NCBI GenBank assembly: GCA_003013855.2
Contig: ML058476.1
Coordinates: 2,188,011 to 2,252,010, forward strand
Direction: 5' to 3'
DNA length: 64,000 nucleotides
From: Liriodendron chinense
Taxonomy: Eukaryota; Streptophyta; Magnoliopsida; Magnoliales; Magnoliaceae
Positions 10,976 to 22,981 of the stretch are shown in pieces. How positions within the stretch are numbered: the first letter of the stretch is position 1; every line of letters starts with the position of its first letter. The translations under genes and the position numbers were made by a program. The notes under the pieces are model-generated. The model searched no databases. It worked only from the letters and a program-made list of their open reading frames with translations, and was not told the origin of the DNA.

Positions 10976-13900
10976 ATGGGGAGGGGAGTGTTTGATCTGG
11001 AGAGGCATTTTGCCTTCTATGGGGCCTATCACAGCAACCCAATAAACATATTAATCCATGTGTTGTTGGTTTGGCCGATTTTCTACACAGCTCTGGTCCT
11101 CTTCTATTTCACACCCTCTCTTATCCAACTTCCTTTTCCTCCTCTCCCCTTCTTCTCCCCTCCTTCCTTGCTTCTCAATTTCGGCTTCTTCTTCGCTTTG
11201 CTCTATTCCTCCTTCTATGTCTTCTTGGATAGGAAAGCTGGTTCCTTAGCTGCCCTTCTCTGCCTCTTCTGTTGGCTCTCTAGCTCTTCTCTTGCTTCTC
11301 GCCTCGGCTTTTCTCTTGCCTGGAAGGTATTTTCCCCATCCCCTTTCCCTTTCTATTCCTCATCTCCATCTTCTTCTTTTTTCCTTTTATGCACTTCTTT
11401 CATTCATGTAATCTATCATCTGCATTCTTTTTTTTTAATTTTTCTTGTCTTTCTTTTTTTCTTGTGTTGTTTCTTCTAGGGTGTGGAATTGTTGCTTTTT
11501 ATGGATTTCGAATTATTATTATTATTATCATGGCTTCCTTAGTTCTATGATAATCGACAAAATTGATGGTGACCGTTTGTTAATTAGTCTTTTTCATCTG
11601 ACATGGGCCTTTGAAAGTTAAGCAGATGCATCTTTTCTCTTTTGTTTTGCTAAATTGGATGTGGTTTTTTTCTTTGAAGGATCGAATTGGAGTTTTATCT
11701 TTGCTTATTTGAATCATGATAGACTTTTTCATATAATCTGTTTCTGCTATTTATTTATTTATTTTTCTTCTTTTTCCTCTTTTTTTTCCTTTTTTTTTTT
11801 TTTGCTCTTTTTATTGTTTAGAATTGGGTTTCAATCATTTTTCATTTTTTGAAAAATGTTACCTGCCTTCCTTTTCTTCTTCTATATGTGTGTAGGTATT
11901 GTGTTTTAGGATAAGATGTGGTTTTGAAGGAGTTGAAATTATTATGAGCCAAGGGTCTTTCTTGTTTTATGATTATTGACAAATCAATATTTTGTAATAT
12001 ATACGAGTCTTTCCACTTGGGTATCACTTTTTCATTTTTTACATGCTTTGAGGATTGGGATTTTATTAGTTTGAATCACATCTCTTTTTGTTTACATTGT
12101 GTATTTATTTGATTGGTTTGATCTCCTTTTGTCATGTTTTCTTGCGCAAATATTTTGTTAAGGGTACAAAATTTTCTTTTGATGATTTGGAATTACTCCG
12201 GCTCTTTATCATTAAAACAAAGGAAAAAAAAGACATGCACAAACACAAAGAATTTCCATGGCTCTTTTCATCTTTTGATAATTGTCAAAATCCTACAATT
12301 TACGATTTACAATTTACGGTTTTAGTCGCATCTTAAGCAAAACGATTTGAATCCCAACCTTGAATCCCGTTTTATATGAATCCTATGATTCTATGATTTG
12401 AATCCTACAATTTATGATTCAAATTATACTTGTTCTCTTCTATTTTAAGCTTCACTTGGCTTTCATTTTATGTTTTTAAATTGGTGGGGGCTTTAAGAAT
12501 CGTTTAGAAAAGGTAAATTAATTTTGTTTGTTCTTTATAAGAGATTAAATTATATATATTCTCTTCAACGTTAAATCATGTAGCTTTTTTGTGATTTCTT
12601 ACTTCTTAACTAGTCAAAACACCAAATTGATGTCTGACTTACCTGTAATGTTTTTATGGATGTTTACGATCATGCTAACTTATATGTATTATGGAATGAT
12701 GTTTACAAATCAAAATGTTTTTTTTCGTCAGTCTACAATATCAAAGGTTACTTTTCCACTGTGATTCTACATTCAAGAAAGGTAACAAGAACATAAATTA
12801 TTAAAGGACCCTTGTGTATTTTGAAGGGAAGTTTCATGGAAGACAAAAATAAATAAATAAATAATAAAGGAATAAAAATCCTTTAACACCATCATGAGAT
12901 GGTGTTACTTGGTGCACATTGATGGCAAAAGGAAGATAGATGAGTTTTAAAATAAAGATTGCTTTATTTATATTTTTCGTTTTTTTTTTTTCATATTTTT
13001 AAGAAAATTGTAAAAAGTCTTACGATTTACGATATGATTTGCAATCTGATACGATTCAACCCCTACTATGATTTGTAATGCAATAACGATTTTGACAACA
13101 TTGGGTAGCTTTTCTTTCACTGTAGTCGTTGCATGTTTTATTGATGATTCCATAACACAGATTTCTTATGTACATAAATCAATGTTGGATTCACTTTTCT
13201 TGATTAATTGGGCATATGATTTGTTCGCATGCTTAATTGTTTGTCATCTTTGAAACTTTGCCATTCTTGCTAATGGTACAAAATGTGAGAAAGCAAAGGC
13301 TTTCATTAGACTAAACTGCCATTTCTAGGAAGTAACTCACCATTTAAGTATGTATGGTATGATATGCATGTTGAATAGTAAGGGATGAGTCCAACTGATC
13401 AAATGGTCACGTCCCTCATGGCAGGTTGGAGACAGTTCCAACTGATTTGCTTCTGCAGCTATGAACTTTGTATCGCCAAAGATGTATGAAAGCATCCCCA
13501 TAGCAAACTGCTTGACGTTTGAAGGCACTCTTTTCTGTTCTTGCATTTTATGGACTGCTGAGTCACCACCTGTGGTTTGGAAAACAGTTTTATTAGTGAA
13601 AGGCATTGTAATGCTGTCACTGAGTTTTGCAGTACTTCACTGGAGTCTGAGTTGTTGGTTTAACTTGATTCATTAAGATTGAACGGGTAGTGGACTTCCC
13701 TCTTGCTTGTTGTTAGCTAGATAGAGGAATTTGGATTCTTTTATATCTTGCTGAAATTGTGAGGCTTTCCCCAAATTTGGGCATAATCTCCATCCTAATA
13801 GTGCCAGCAGATGAATCATTTGCATTTCTGGGCTATGGAGTGCCTGGGAAATTATTCTGGGAACTGATTCAGGGGCTGCATTTGCAGTCTGGAGGAGTTT

Positions 13901-14478
13901 TATGCTGATCATGACTCTTCCTCGAGTTTTAGGAGTGTTCTAAGTGAGGAATCCTTGGTCTATGTGTCTTCCACCCCGTTTAGAAGTTGCTCCAATTAAC
14001 AAAGTGGGCAAGTGGAGGGGATGCTTTGTTGGGCTGACGATGTGGGAAAGGCAAAGAAGAAAAATATAGAAGGTACTTAAATGCAAATTGTTTTGAGTCT
14101 TGGGCAAAGATTTGATGAGAGTTACCTTTGCCAGATATGGTGTGGACCCAAGTGGTTGATGGACCAAATCTTTGTCTCTATACCACTCTTCCTCGATCTG
14201 GAAAGGGATTGTCAGAGTTGCTCCAAAAGTTTTAAATGAATTGAGATTTGTTTTGGGTAATGAGGAATCAATTAGATTTTGGACTGATAAATTCGTGGGG
14301 ATTCTCCCCTTTGTTTAGACTTCCCATCCTTAGTCGCTCTCTACCCAGACATCAGATTATGAAATAGAGGAGTTCAATTCCCTCTTCTCTTGACTGCAAG
14401 GCTTTGACCCCTCCCCAGAGTCAGAAGATTCCTTGATTTGGAGCTTAAACCACCTCGGGATCTTTCAGCACCCCCCCC

Positions 14479-14509
<31 letters not shown>

Positions 14510-17500
14510 AGAAAAAAAGGTGGTGCCATTTGCTGGCTTACTGGAAAGAACCGAATTGTAATGGTGGACAACCTCCGGAAAAGAAGAATGCCTCTTACTA
14601 ACGTTTCTGTTGTGTTTCCAAGAAGCGGAAACGGTGGATCACCTGTTCCTTCACTATTCTTTCGCATGGGATATTTGGTCCAGATTGCTAGATCGTGCGG
14701 GTGTATCATGGGTGATGCCCTCATCCATTGAAGGCCTTTTATGCTCTTGGCATGAGGGAGAAGGCAGTTCGTTTGGGAGGAAAAGATGGAGACTAAGTCT
14801 CCTTGTGGTCCTCTGGGAAATCTGGTTTATAGGTGCATGTGAGGGGGAGAAAAAACAGCAGAATTGTAGGTGCATCCTTCATTTGTCTAGTCTCCAAAAA
14901 GGAAGGAGCGAAGAAGCTTTCTCACTTCAAACCAACAATTTTGATAGGCAGCAGTTTCGAAGTCCTAGCCAAAGTGTTAGCAGAGCAGATTAGGATGATT
15001 ATGCCAAGGATCATATCGCCTTTCCAAGGTACTTTATTTTGGGACAGGCATTGTCCAGATGGTATTTCTCGTGGCAAATGAGAATATTCACTTGAGGAGA
15101 AAGTTGAACGGGAAGGGGTAGTGAGCAAAATCAACATGGAGAAGGTGAACAACCACATCGATTGACAATATTTGATGTTCAGTGATGCACCCTATGGAGG
15201 CGCACACTTGAGCTAAATCCCTCGCCCAGGGTTTGGGCGGGGAACAACAGGCCAAAAATGCGCACCCACCTGGAACGCCTTTGACTACACTGGATGGGAT
15301 CCAAGCTTTCTAATTGGGTGGCAAAATGAGGTGCGGAAGGATATTTGCAAGCTAGGGAATGGAAAGAATCAATGGGGCGAGGTTATGCAAGAAGGGGCAA
15401 GATTCAAAGTAGGCAGAGGCAATAGGGTTCACTTGTGGGAGGATAGGTGGGCAGGCTATCAACTTTTGGCTGAGAGGATTCTGGATTTCTATGGAGCGTC
15501 GGCATGCCGAGGAGTGGTATTGAAAAAATGTTTTGAGGTGATTGGTAGCCAGTCAGTTTGGAACATTCAGTTGAGAAGAAACCTTAGAGACGAGGATACC
15601 CAAGTACGCTGACCTTATGGGCATCCTTCAATTAGAGGTGGTGGGGTTAGTCAGGGTGATCGGAAACTGGAAGTGGTCTAAGTTGGGTCTCTTTATGGAG
15701 AAGTCTTTCTTCTAGATATTGCCCAAAAAGCCTTCTTGTTCTTTTCCTTTATGGGTTTGGAAGTTGGCAGCGCCACATTGGATCCCAGCGTTCATGTGGC
15801 AGTCAAAGAGAAAATTCCAACTGTTGACTTTTCCAAGAGAAGAGGCAATCAAATCCCCAAAGAGCGCATTCTTTGGAAATGCAAGGAGTTGCCAACCATA
15901 TGCTGCTTCACTGTCTGTTTTCCCGTGCAGTCTGGGCATATGCTTTGAGCTAGTTCAAAGTCGAGGGGGCTATCAATGAGAAGTTTGAGGATGTTGTGGA
16001 GAGTTGGGGGAGCAGTTTCTTCAGATCCAAAGGAAAAATTCTATAGTTTCTGTTTACTCTTTTTGTTATTATATATCGGAGATTCTGCTTGCTCTTGCAT
16101 TTTAATGACAAGGAGTGGTCAATCCAAGGTCACGAAGGATCAAAGATTATTTGATTTGTGGACCCTTGGCGACAAAGAGTTCAAAGACATGTTGGTGGAG
16201 TTCTTAGGCAGCAAGTGGGAAGAGTTTGTTCATCTCAAGTCCAAGCTGCATAGTGCGAGAGAGAGTCTTGTTCCTCCTGTCAAAGAATGGGTGTTCAAGG
16301 TCCATGTCTGGAGTAGATTAAGTGGCAAAGCAAGGTTAGGTGGGATGCTTTTGAATCATAAGGGTGGACCAATGGAAGCTTTTTTGGGTCCCATCTAGGC
16401 CATTTGCTCTATCCAAGCTTCAGTGTCTGCATTAAGAGAGTCTTTGAGTTTTGTCCACTCATTTCCAGCACACCTCAAATTTGGAATTGAAGTAGCAAAT
16501 TTGGTGGTGCTGAATTGGCTCAGGGGGCTTTTTCTAATGCCTTAAGGAAATTAGTGCTCTCTCTTTTGGGCTAAACATACCATTTGCTCTGGGGAATTGC
16601 GTACTAATGTCCCTACTATTCCTTTAGCAGTGGCTGAGGCCTGGTGTACTTTCCTGTACTTAGGAAACTCTGCCCCCCCCCCCACTCCCTTTACGCATTT
16701 GAAATTTCCTATTAAAAAATAAAAAGACTTAGAAACAGTCTTCTCAATCCTCATATTCTAGCATTTCATCCTATTCACACTTCCCTTTCCTATTTATACT
16801 CATATCATTATGTTAATATAAAATTAAAGGAAATTTCACAAAATTCTACCTAATTAATATAGAATTTACATTCAGGTACCTTTTCCAAAAAGGTTTTCAA
16901 TAAGCTATCTCATTAATCTAAGTAGTTATCATTAGAGTACCTTCCATTAGACTTCTTAACCGCAGCTCGGGTTGGTTGTGCGTGGAAAGGGATCAGCGGC
17001 TCAAGTGGCCCCCACTGTGTTGTTTATGGAAAATCCACCCAACCACTAGGTTTGTTACGCCCTATTAGGCCTAGGGAAAAAAATTAGCTTCATCTGTGAT
17101 TCAGGTGAACCACACGATTGGATAAGTTTACAGTGCGACGCTCACCCTCCAAACTGTTTCCCTTATGGCCCACCTGAATCACTGGTGGGCTTGATTTTTG
17201 GGCCTTAGGCCGAAATTTTGGTGTAGCATCTAATGGATGAGTGGATTTCATAGAGGGCCTTGTAAAAATTAAGATTGGACGTCTCTCTCCCAAGCATTTC
17301 CTTTGGTCTGGCACACTTGAATCATAGGTCGGCCTGATTTTTTGGCCCTAGAGCTAATGTGGGATTACACATCTAGTGGTTGGAGTGTATTTCATGTCCA
17401 CATCACGGTGGGCCTTGTCAGAAATCAAGGGGCCCTCCCTCTATTAATCGTTCAAAAAAAAAAAAAAAAGAAAGATATTTATGCTAATATATTAAAAAAG

Positions 17501-19560
17501 AGAATTTCATGAGATGCCCACCCTTAATTTTTTATGGGGCCCACCATGATGTGCATGTGAGATCCAATCCTATCATTAGATGTGTAATCCTATATTAGGC
17601 CCAAGGCCAAAAGATCAGGTGGGCCACATGAAAGGAAACAATTGGGAGAGAGACGTCCACCTTGATTTTTACAAGGCCCACCATGGTGATTATATGAAAT
17701 TCACTCTTAACCATTAGATGTCACACTAAAATTTAGGCCTGACGTCCAAAAATATCCCCATCCATAATTCAAGTGGGCCACACCAAGGAAACAGTTTGGA
17801 GGGCTCGAATCAGGTACTACCCCCACCAGGACGCACGAGGAGACGGACGGGTACGTGGCACATCACCATTGGTCAACGCAGCAGGCCCCACACCTCGGTT
17901 TTGGTGGGATGTGATGGGTCTGACAGCTCTGCATCAGACCCGAGGTGCGGGGCCGCTGCGTCGGCCAATGGCAACGTGCCACGTACCTGTCCGTCTCCTC
18001 GTGCGTCCTGGTGGGGGTAGTACCTAATCCGAGCCCTAGTTTGGAGGGCGAGCATTGCCTTGTACACTGTTTCCCAGCATGTGGTCCACCTGAATCACGG
18101 ATGGAGATGAGTTTTAAGCCTTGGACCTAACAAGGGGTGACGCATCTTGTAGTCGAAGTGGATTTCACATAAACACCAGGGTGGGCCCCACCCGATCGCT
18201 GACCCCTTTGCTTGCACGGCCGACCCAAGCTGTTGTTAATAAATCAAATGGAAGGTTCTCTAGTGATAATTGTGTAGATTAATGAGGTAGCTTATTGAAG
18301 CCTTTTTGAAAAAGTTACCGGAATGTAAATTCCATATAAGTAGGTAGTTTTTTTTGTAAAATTCCCAAACCTTAAAAAAAAAAATTGAACAACATCTGAA
18401 TTTATTTTTAAAAAACTATAATTAATATAAAATCAATGGGATTAAAATTGGATTTGATGGTATTATGGTAACAAGATTCAGTATTGGAAGGGCAAGTGGG
18501 TTCTCAAGTGGGAGTAGGATTGTGATGTTGGATATTCCTTTTGAGTTATTTATTTGGCTGTGTCATATTACACAATGTAGATATCTTTATCTTTAAATGT
18601 CAAACGGCCCTATTATGGGTAGGCGTTGATTGATTGTTAAAAGACCCATGTAATTTCTTTGGCTATCCGTGCCAAGATCATTCTGGCTTTACAAGGTGTT
18701 TTTGTTGTTGCTGAGCTCTTCACGTCTTTGGCTAACTCTGCCACCACAGATGTTTGATGATTTAGAAACCTAACAAATGGCATTGATAATGGAAATAGTC
18801 AAAGTCGACTTTGAATCAAGTCAGGTGATTGACTCTTGCAAACAGGGGCAGAAACCCTCCAAGAAACTCTAGCTTGAACTGGTTTGACCAGCGTCATTGA
18901 CTAAGTTTCATCATCTTTGTTGTTTGTATATGCATGGCAGTGTTATGTTGCATCTGATGGGCGAAGCAATACTGCACCTGGAGATGCCTTTCCATGTTTT
19001 TTTAACCTAAAATGTATCAACCATATCATTCTGTTCTCCTTACATAAGCAGCTAGTCACCTCTTGTTTCTCATGTATGGTAAACACTGATAAAAATGCAA
19101 CATAATTGATATCCAGGTAGTGCTGGCAGCTCAGTTGTTCTGTTGGATTGGACAGTTCATAGGCCATGGTGTGTTTGAGGTAACTATTGCCTGATTTACT
19201 CTATGAGTGCCTTTAGCTAATCATGTTATTTGGAAGAGGATTTACCACTAGTTGTCAGCTAGATAATGTGTTTGCCCTGCAGAAGCGAGCTCCTGCTCTT
19301 CTGGACAATCTTTTTCAAGCCTTTTTGATGGCTCCTTTCTTCGTTTTACTCGAGGTAATTACATATCCTGTTAAATTTTGAGAAGGGTCTGAAATGAAGG
19401 TTTTAGTGATCTATGTTGTTTGTTGCTTCAGGTTCTTCAAACGTTGTGTGGTTATGAACCATATCCTGGATTTCATGCTGGTGTGCAAGGGAAGATAGAT
19501 GCTGAAATCAAAGAATGGCAGGCTAAGAAGCAAAAGAAAACTTCTTGTTTGTTAATGTAA
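10976..19560 (+). CDS. Mpo1/YGL010w-like (DUF962) membrane protein, 4 exons
   Basis: Exons are 10976-11326, 19117-19179, 19283-19354 and 19432-19560. All junctions are GT-AG and phase 0, giving 204 residues. The family is an ER-membrane protein. Yeast Mpo1 is an Fe(II)-dependent dioxygenase that alpha-oxidises 2-hydroxy fatty acids during phytosphingosine breakdown, and conserved histidines are needed. Here His11, His19 and His28 lie in the N-terminal block (FDLERHFAFYGAYHSNP), and His134 lies in FIGHGVFEKRAPAL. Hydrophobic spans occupy about residues 24-50, 63-83, 91-105 and 118-135, plus 145-158. Length is normal for the plant family. Intron 1 is unusually long (7,790 bp) and full of transposon remnants. 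The C-terminus is odd: a basic stretch followed by CLLM, which reads as a CaaX box and is encoded inside a tandem duplication. The substrate in plants is inferred from yeast. Confidence 0.92.
11327..13900 (+). other. Intron 1 of the Mpo1-like gene, first part
   Basis: T-rich intronic sequence. Repeated ACGATTTACGATTTG-type words near 12290-12420 and 13020-13090 suggest the two ends of an old hAT-like element. No coding exon is supported. Confidence 0.5.
14190..14870 (+). mobile_element. L1-type LINE remnant, ORF2 C-terminal end
   Basis: Broken reading frames match the reverse transcriptase zinc-binding region at the end of plant L1-like ORF2. The recognisable words, in order, are WKGIVRVAPK, FVLGNEESIRFWTDKFVG, ETVDHLFLHYSFAWDIW and LSLLVVLWEIW. 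Stops and frameshifts interrupt them. The 25-base poly-C run at 14471-14495 interrupts the copy. It lies in the sense direction inside Mpo1-like intron 1. Confidence 0.75.
14471..14510. repeat. Poly-C tract followed by (CA)n
   Basis: About 25 consecutive C followed by CA repeats. A C homopolymer this long is rare in plant DNA and is prone to sequencing and assembly error. Confidence 0.9.
14870..16330 (+). mobile_element. Second L1-type LINE remnant (RT start, then zinc-binding end)
   Basis: The first part (14870-15180) resembles the start of the reverse transcriptase domain: FICLVSKKEGAKKLSHFKP, LAEQIRMIMPRIISPFQG, then KINMEKVNNHID. The second part (15300-16330) resembles the zinc-binding end: ARFKVGRGNRVHLWEDRW and KSPKSAFFGNARSCQPY. 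The catalytic core between them is missing, so this is one internally deleted copy or two joined ones. All frames are broken. Confidence 0.7.
16829..18365. mobile_element. Large foldback (Mutator-like) element in Mpo1-like intron 1
   Basis: The left end GGAAATTTCACAAAA-TTCTACCT pairs with the reverse complement of the right end, GGGAATTTTACAAAAAAAACTACCT. The arms then run inward with long matched blocks (GAATTTACATTC, CAATAAGCTA, TCATTAATCTA, the stretch from AACCGCAGCTCGGG, and the TGATTCAGGTGGACCACA block). Each arm is about 600-850 bases around a poly-A centre near 17457-17469. There is no transposase. A clean target duplication was not found in the AT-rich flanks. The right arm carries a second foldback at 17802-18037. 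Confidence 0.75.
17802..18037. mobile_element. Young hairpin MITE nested in the larger foldback, 9-bp target duplication
   Basis: Two arms of roughly 100 bases, beginning GGCTCGAATCAGGTACTAC at left and AGGGCTCGGATTAGGTACTAC in reverse complement at right, match almost base for base through the block ACGCACGAGGAGACGGAC. The target duplication AGTTTGGAG flanks it at 17793-17801 and 18038-18046. It interrupts the right arm of the 16829-18365 element, so it inserted later. The 9-bp duplication points to the Mutator superfamily. Confidence 0.85.
18366..19116 (+). other. Intron 1 of the Mpo1-like gene, last part
   Basis: Ordinary intronic DNA leading to the acceptor before 19117. No transposon or RNA gene is recognised. 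Confidence 0.5.
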
Positions 19561-19619
19561 TAATGTTGCCTAGGTCAGTCTTCTTAGTTTGTTAATGTAA
19601 TAATGTTGCCTATGTAACT
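19541..19619. repeat. Tandem 39/40-bp duplication across the Mpo1-like stop codon
   Basis: The units 19541-19579 and 19580-19619 both read CTTCTT(A)GTTTGTTAATGTAA followed by TAATGTTGCCTA. The first unit encodes the last residues (SCLLM) and the stop; the second lies in the 3' untranslated region. Confidence 0.9.
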
Positions 19620-21715
19620 TTTCTAAGTTTAATTGTATGTTCTGTAAGTAAAAAGACACAGTTGTACTGCAATTTGGATCTCAGCGCTTCTGAACATGTA
19701 CATTATGAGTGTGCATACAAATTTGGAGTTTCCAATTGTTTGGTTTTTTTTTTTTTTTTTTAATTTTTTTTATAAAGATATCTTTCAAGTCTTTTGGGAT
19801 CATTCAAAAATATAGTTTTGCAAGGAAATATAGGATCTCAGCCAGGTCTGGTTTCGAATTGCTTGAGCATGGCCTCTTAGAAAAGTGGTGCTAGATCTAA
19901 TGGGGCTGGTTTTGTGTCTATGTGAAAGTAAGTCAAGCGTAATGCACATACCATTTTTTACAATGGTGGCACCAACTCCTCAAACCCTCAATCTCAGGGT
20001 ATGTGAATGCCATTACATGGACAGGCCTCAGAAAAGGATAATAACACATTATAATCACTCTTTTCATGAGTGGTAGCATACCTTTGCTGGAGCTGCCCAT
20101 AACTGTAGAAGTCAATTTCTCAAGAGAAGCTGGTCGTACGTGTTGTTGAACCGGTCCAAGAAGAAAATCCATGCATGATTTCATGCATTGCACTACCAGC
20201 CGGTTTAAACTATTCAATTCAAATCTATTTCTTGCCATGTGCATACTAAGGTGGACACGGAATGAGCTCTTACCTGGCCCCAGCTTCTGAGCTCCATGGT
20301 CTTTCATTGCTTATCTCACCTTCACCGTGTTTGTTCCAGCTATGCCCACTTGGCCACATGCTCAGCAAAAGGACAATCATCCTCTCCATGATTTGGCTCC
20401 AGCTCCAGAAGATGCCTCCTCATGCCTACTATCACCAGCTTCAAGGTTCCATGTAAGCCACATGGACCTAGCACTTCCTGCCCAAGAATGGTGATTGCCA
20501 CTCAATAGGTATAATGCTCCTTGAGCCCTGCTCATCCAAGAAGATCAGTAATGCAACCACAAGGCCTTATCATGGGTCTGATATTGTAATCCAGTTTGGT
20601 GCGATGCCAGTGAGCAAACGCAAGGTAACCTTCATTGGCCATTCCAAATGTCCACTCTCATCTTCTAGAGAAGGCTTGTAATACATCAAAGCTCTCTAAA
20701 GACCGCATGCATGGCGATTCCCCATATCATGGAATTACATGAAACTGCAAGTGTTCTTCATCCCATCAGAAGCACAAGATACATACGGATAATTAGTGGA
20801 TTGGAGACTGAGATGATGCGATAAAGCCCAGGTGGATTATGGGTACAAGGATAAACCCTGAGCACCCAAATCAAGAACATGCTAAGAGGATAATGAGGGA
20901 GCGCGGTTTCAAGGACCCTCTGCTCTCTTGGATAGAGAACTGGCTAAAAGGATAATGACGGAGTGTGAATTCAAGGAGCCTCTACTCTCTTCGATAGCTG
21001 CTTTCACGTGGTCTTCTCTTGCTATTACTGAGGCGAAAAAAAGTAGGTGGGAGAGTTGCTGTGGATGCATTGAAACCAACTGGTCCTTTGAAAGGTGAAA
21101 TGAATGTATGAAGATATAGCTTCAAAACTTACCCACTCCTGTCCTACTGCCCATGTAAAATGTGCCACACACGCAACTTGATCCAGGTGGTCCAAATTGT
21201 GGATATAGAAGGGGCGAAGCCCCTAAATCAGATTGACTGAACAATCCTTAACTCTTAGTGGATGAATTTGGATCTTGGCCCATTTTTCATCTTAACAATC
21301 TTTTTTGTGTGGCTGCAAATCAGCCAGTTAGGATTATTCTTTTATAGGTGGTATTGACTTATCAGTCACTTCAACGATTTGGATTGGAGTGCCCGTGTAC
21401 CACATCTATGGTAACTGTCTTTTTGGCATATGGTCCTACTCTGCAAGAGTATCAATGAGTTTCTTATCTTCATAAATAAACAGAGAAATCAAGTGATGGT
21501 AGAATATAGTGTGGGGCTTCTCAAATTAACATATGTCAGCAGCCACTTGCAAGCAGGGCCCATAAGATATGAGCTTACACACGACTTGTCACAGTTGGAT
21601 CCAAGGAGTAGGATGCCGCCACATGTCGGTACACTTGTACAAAGGCAAGAAAGGTACTCATGGAACATAGAAGAGAAATAATAAGATCCTAAATACATCC
21701 TTACGAAAGAAGGGT
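19620..21715. other. Intergenic, no gene recognised
   Basis: The stretch contains a poly-T run at 19744-19762 and an imperfect tandem duplication (20881-20935 and 20942-20997, sharing AGGATAATGA and CTCTCTT blocks). Patches of minus-strand reading frame between 19933 and 20700 match no family I know and are broken by stops. Confidence 0.45.
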
Positions 21716-22560
21716 GTCACGTCAGGAAGGCTAGGATGCTTAGAGACGTACGCACGACTACAAAGCACTCAAAGAGCATGCGTAACTCGGCGTAAAAGCG
21801 AAGCCTGTGATATATCCAGTAACACATGATTGGATTTAATTGGCATATGAAATTATAGATTCCTAAGTGATGCAGCTAAGAGGAGAAAGCTGTCTAAAAA
21901 CATAAATACGACCACACGTGGCAACATAATAGTTAGCTGCCCCGTTTCAAAATAAAAGCATATCAAACTAAGGTTGCTAACCGATCAAAACGTCGATCCT
22001 GAAAGCCAATGGACCATACACAAGGTCGTCACCTAACCCAAGTCTATAAAAGTAGCATAGAATAAAAAGATTTGGACCCTCGCGAATCCAATCAAACAAA
22101 TTTCCTTTAGCTCAACTCTGCCTATCAATAATTCATCCCACATGAATGCCTATCTTATTTTAGCTCAACCTAGTTTAGCATCTTCACTGCTGTATAGCAC
22201 CATGCTGCAGTAAGTCCAGATCAATTAGAGTGAGTAGCATAGTTTAGTTCTCCACTTCTGCTTGGCACATCTCTGTGACAAGTTGGATTTAGTTTAGTTA
22301 AATATCTGCGACTCCGTTGTTAAATCCTCGAACATCTTTAAGTCTTGACTTAGCAATTCCTTGGTCACATCTTGTTGAATGTCCCACGACAATCCAAGTT
22401 TTGACGATCGTCTCACGACCATCTAGGTCCAGAAGAGTATCAATCGTCCACAACCGACTCACCCATTCAAACAGCCATTGGTAATTTATTTTGCTTTATG
22501 TATTCTTTCCTACTGATTGAGGATCGTGACTGTCCAATTAGTGGACTTTAGCCTGCTTAA
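21716..22560 (+). mobile_element. Possible LTR retrotransposon 3' LTR remnant
   Basis: A purine-rich run (GAAAGAAGGG) directly precedes TGTCACGTCAGG, as a polypurine tract precedes a 3' LTR. A TATA-like CTATAAAAGTAG follows at about 22043, with AATAAA soon after. No partner LTR, target duplication or clear right end was found, so this is tentative. Confidence 0.3.
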
Positions 22561-22742
22561 GGGGATGGAGGGCATTACTTTATCCCCCTTCTTTTATGGT
22601 TGTCCATTCCTAAGCACTGATGGGATCATTAGGTCTTAAGCACGGTTGGAACAAGGTCTGCGGAGCCTCCTGATGAAGTGCTAGACACTTCAAGGTCTGC
22701 AGAACCTCCTGATTAAGTGCTAGTTGGAACTTTTCTTTTTTG

Positions 22743-22782
<40 letters not shown>
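22743..22782. repeat. (CT)n microsatellite
   Basis: A pure CT run of about 40 bases. Confidence 0.95.
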
Positions 22783-22784
<2 letters not shown>

Positions 22785-22812
22785 GTTTCATTGGTGAACC
22801 AGATCAGAGTTC

Positions 22813-22981
22813 ACACCTGTTGCCGTGCCTCAGTGGTAGACTCTCTGGAGTTTCAACATGAGGTTACATGTTCAAGCACCCCTTGTGGTGTGAATGCGCA
22901 GGAGTGTGCGGGGTGGGTGTGGGGGTGTGAGTGCGTGAGTGTGTGGGGGGAGAGCTGAGTGTGTGTGTGAAAATAAAAAAA
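22813..22981 (+). mobile_element. tRNA-derived SINE with perfect 13-bp target duplication
   Basis: The 169-base element has a pol III A box (TGCCTCAGTGGTAGA), a B-box-like ATGTTCAAGCACCCC, a GT-rich body and an A-rich tail (GAAAATAAAAAAA). The 13-base duplication CAGATCAGAGTTC flanks it exactly at 22800-22812 and 22982-22994. Diverged relatives occur at 9143-9282 and 33372-33482. Confidence 0.88.

Noticed and set aside
14374..14724. 116-codon minus-strand frame with a glycine run
   Set aside because: The glycine run is the reverse of the poly-C tract. The sense-strand LINE similarity explains the region.
19933..20307. 124-codon minus-strand frame as a gene
   Set aside because: No family recognised, no continuation through plausible splice sites, and surrounding frames are full of stops.
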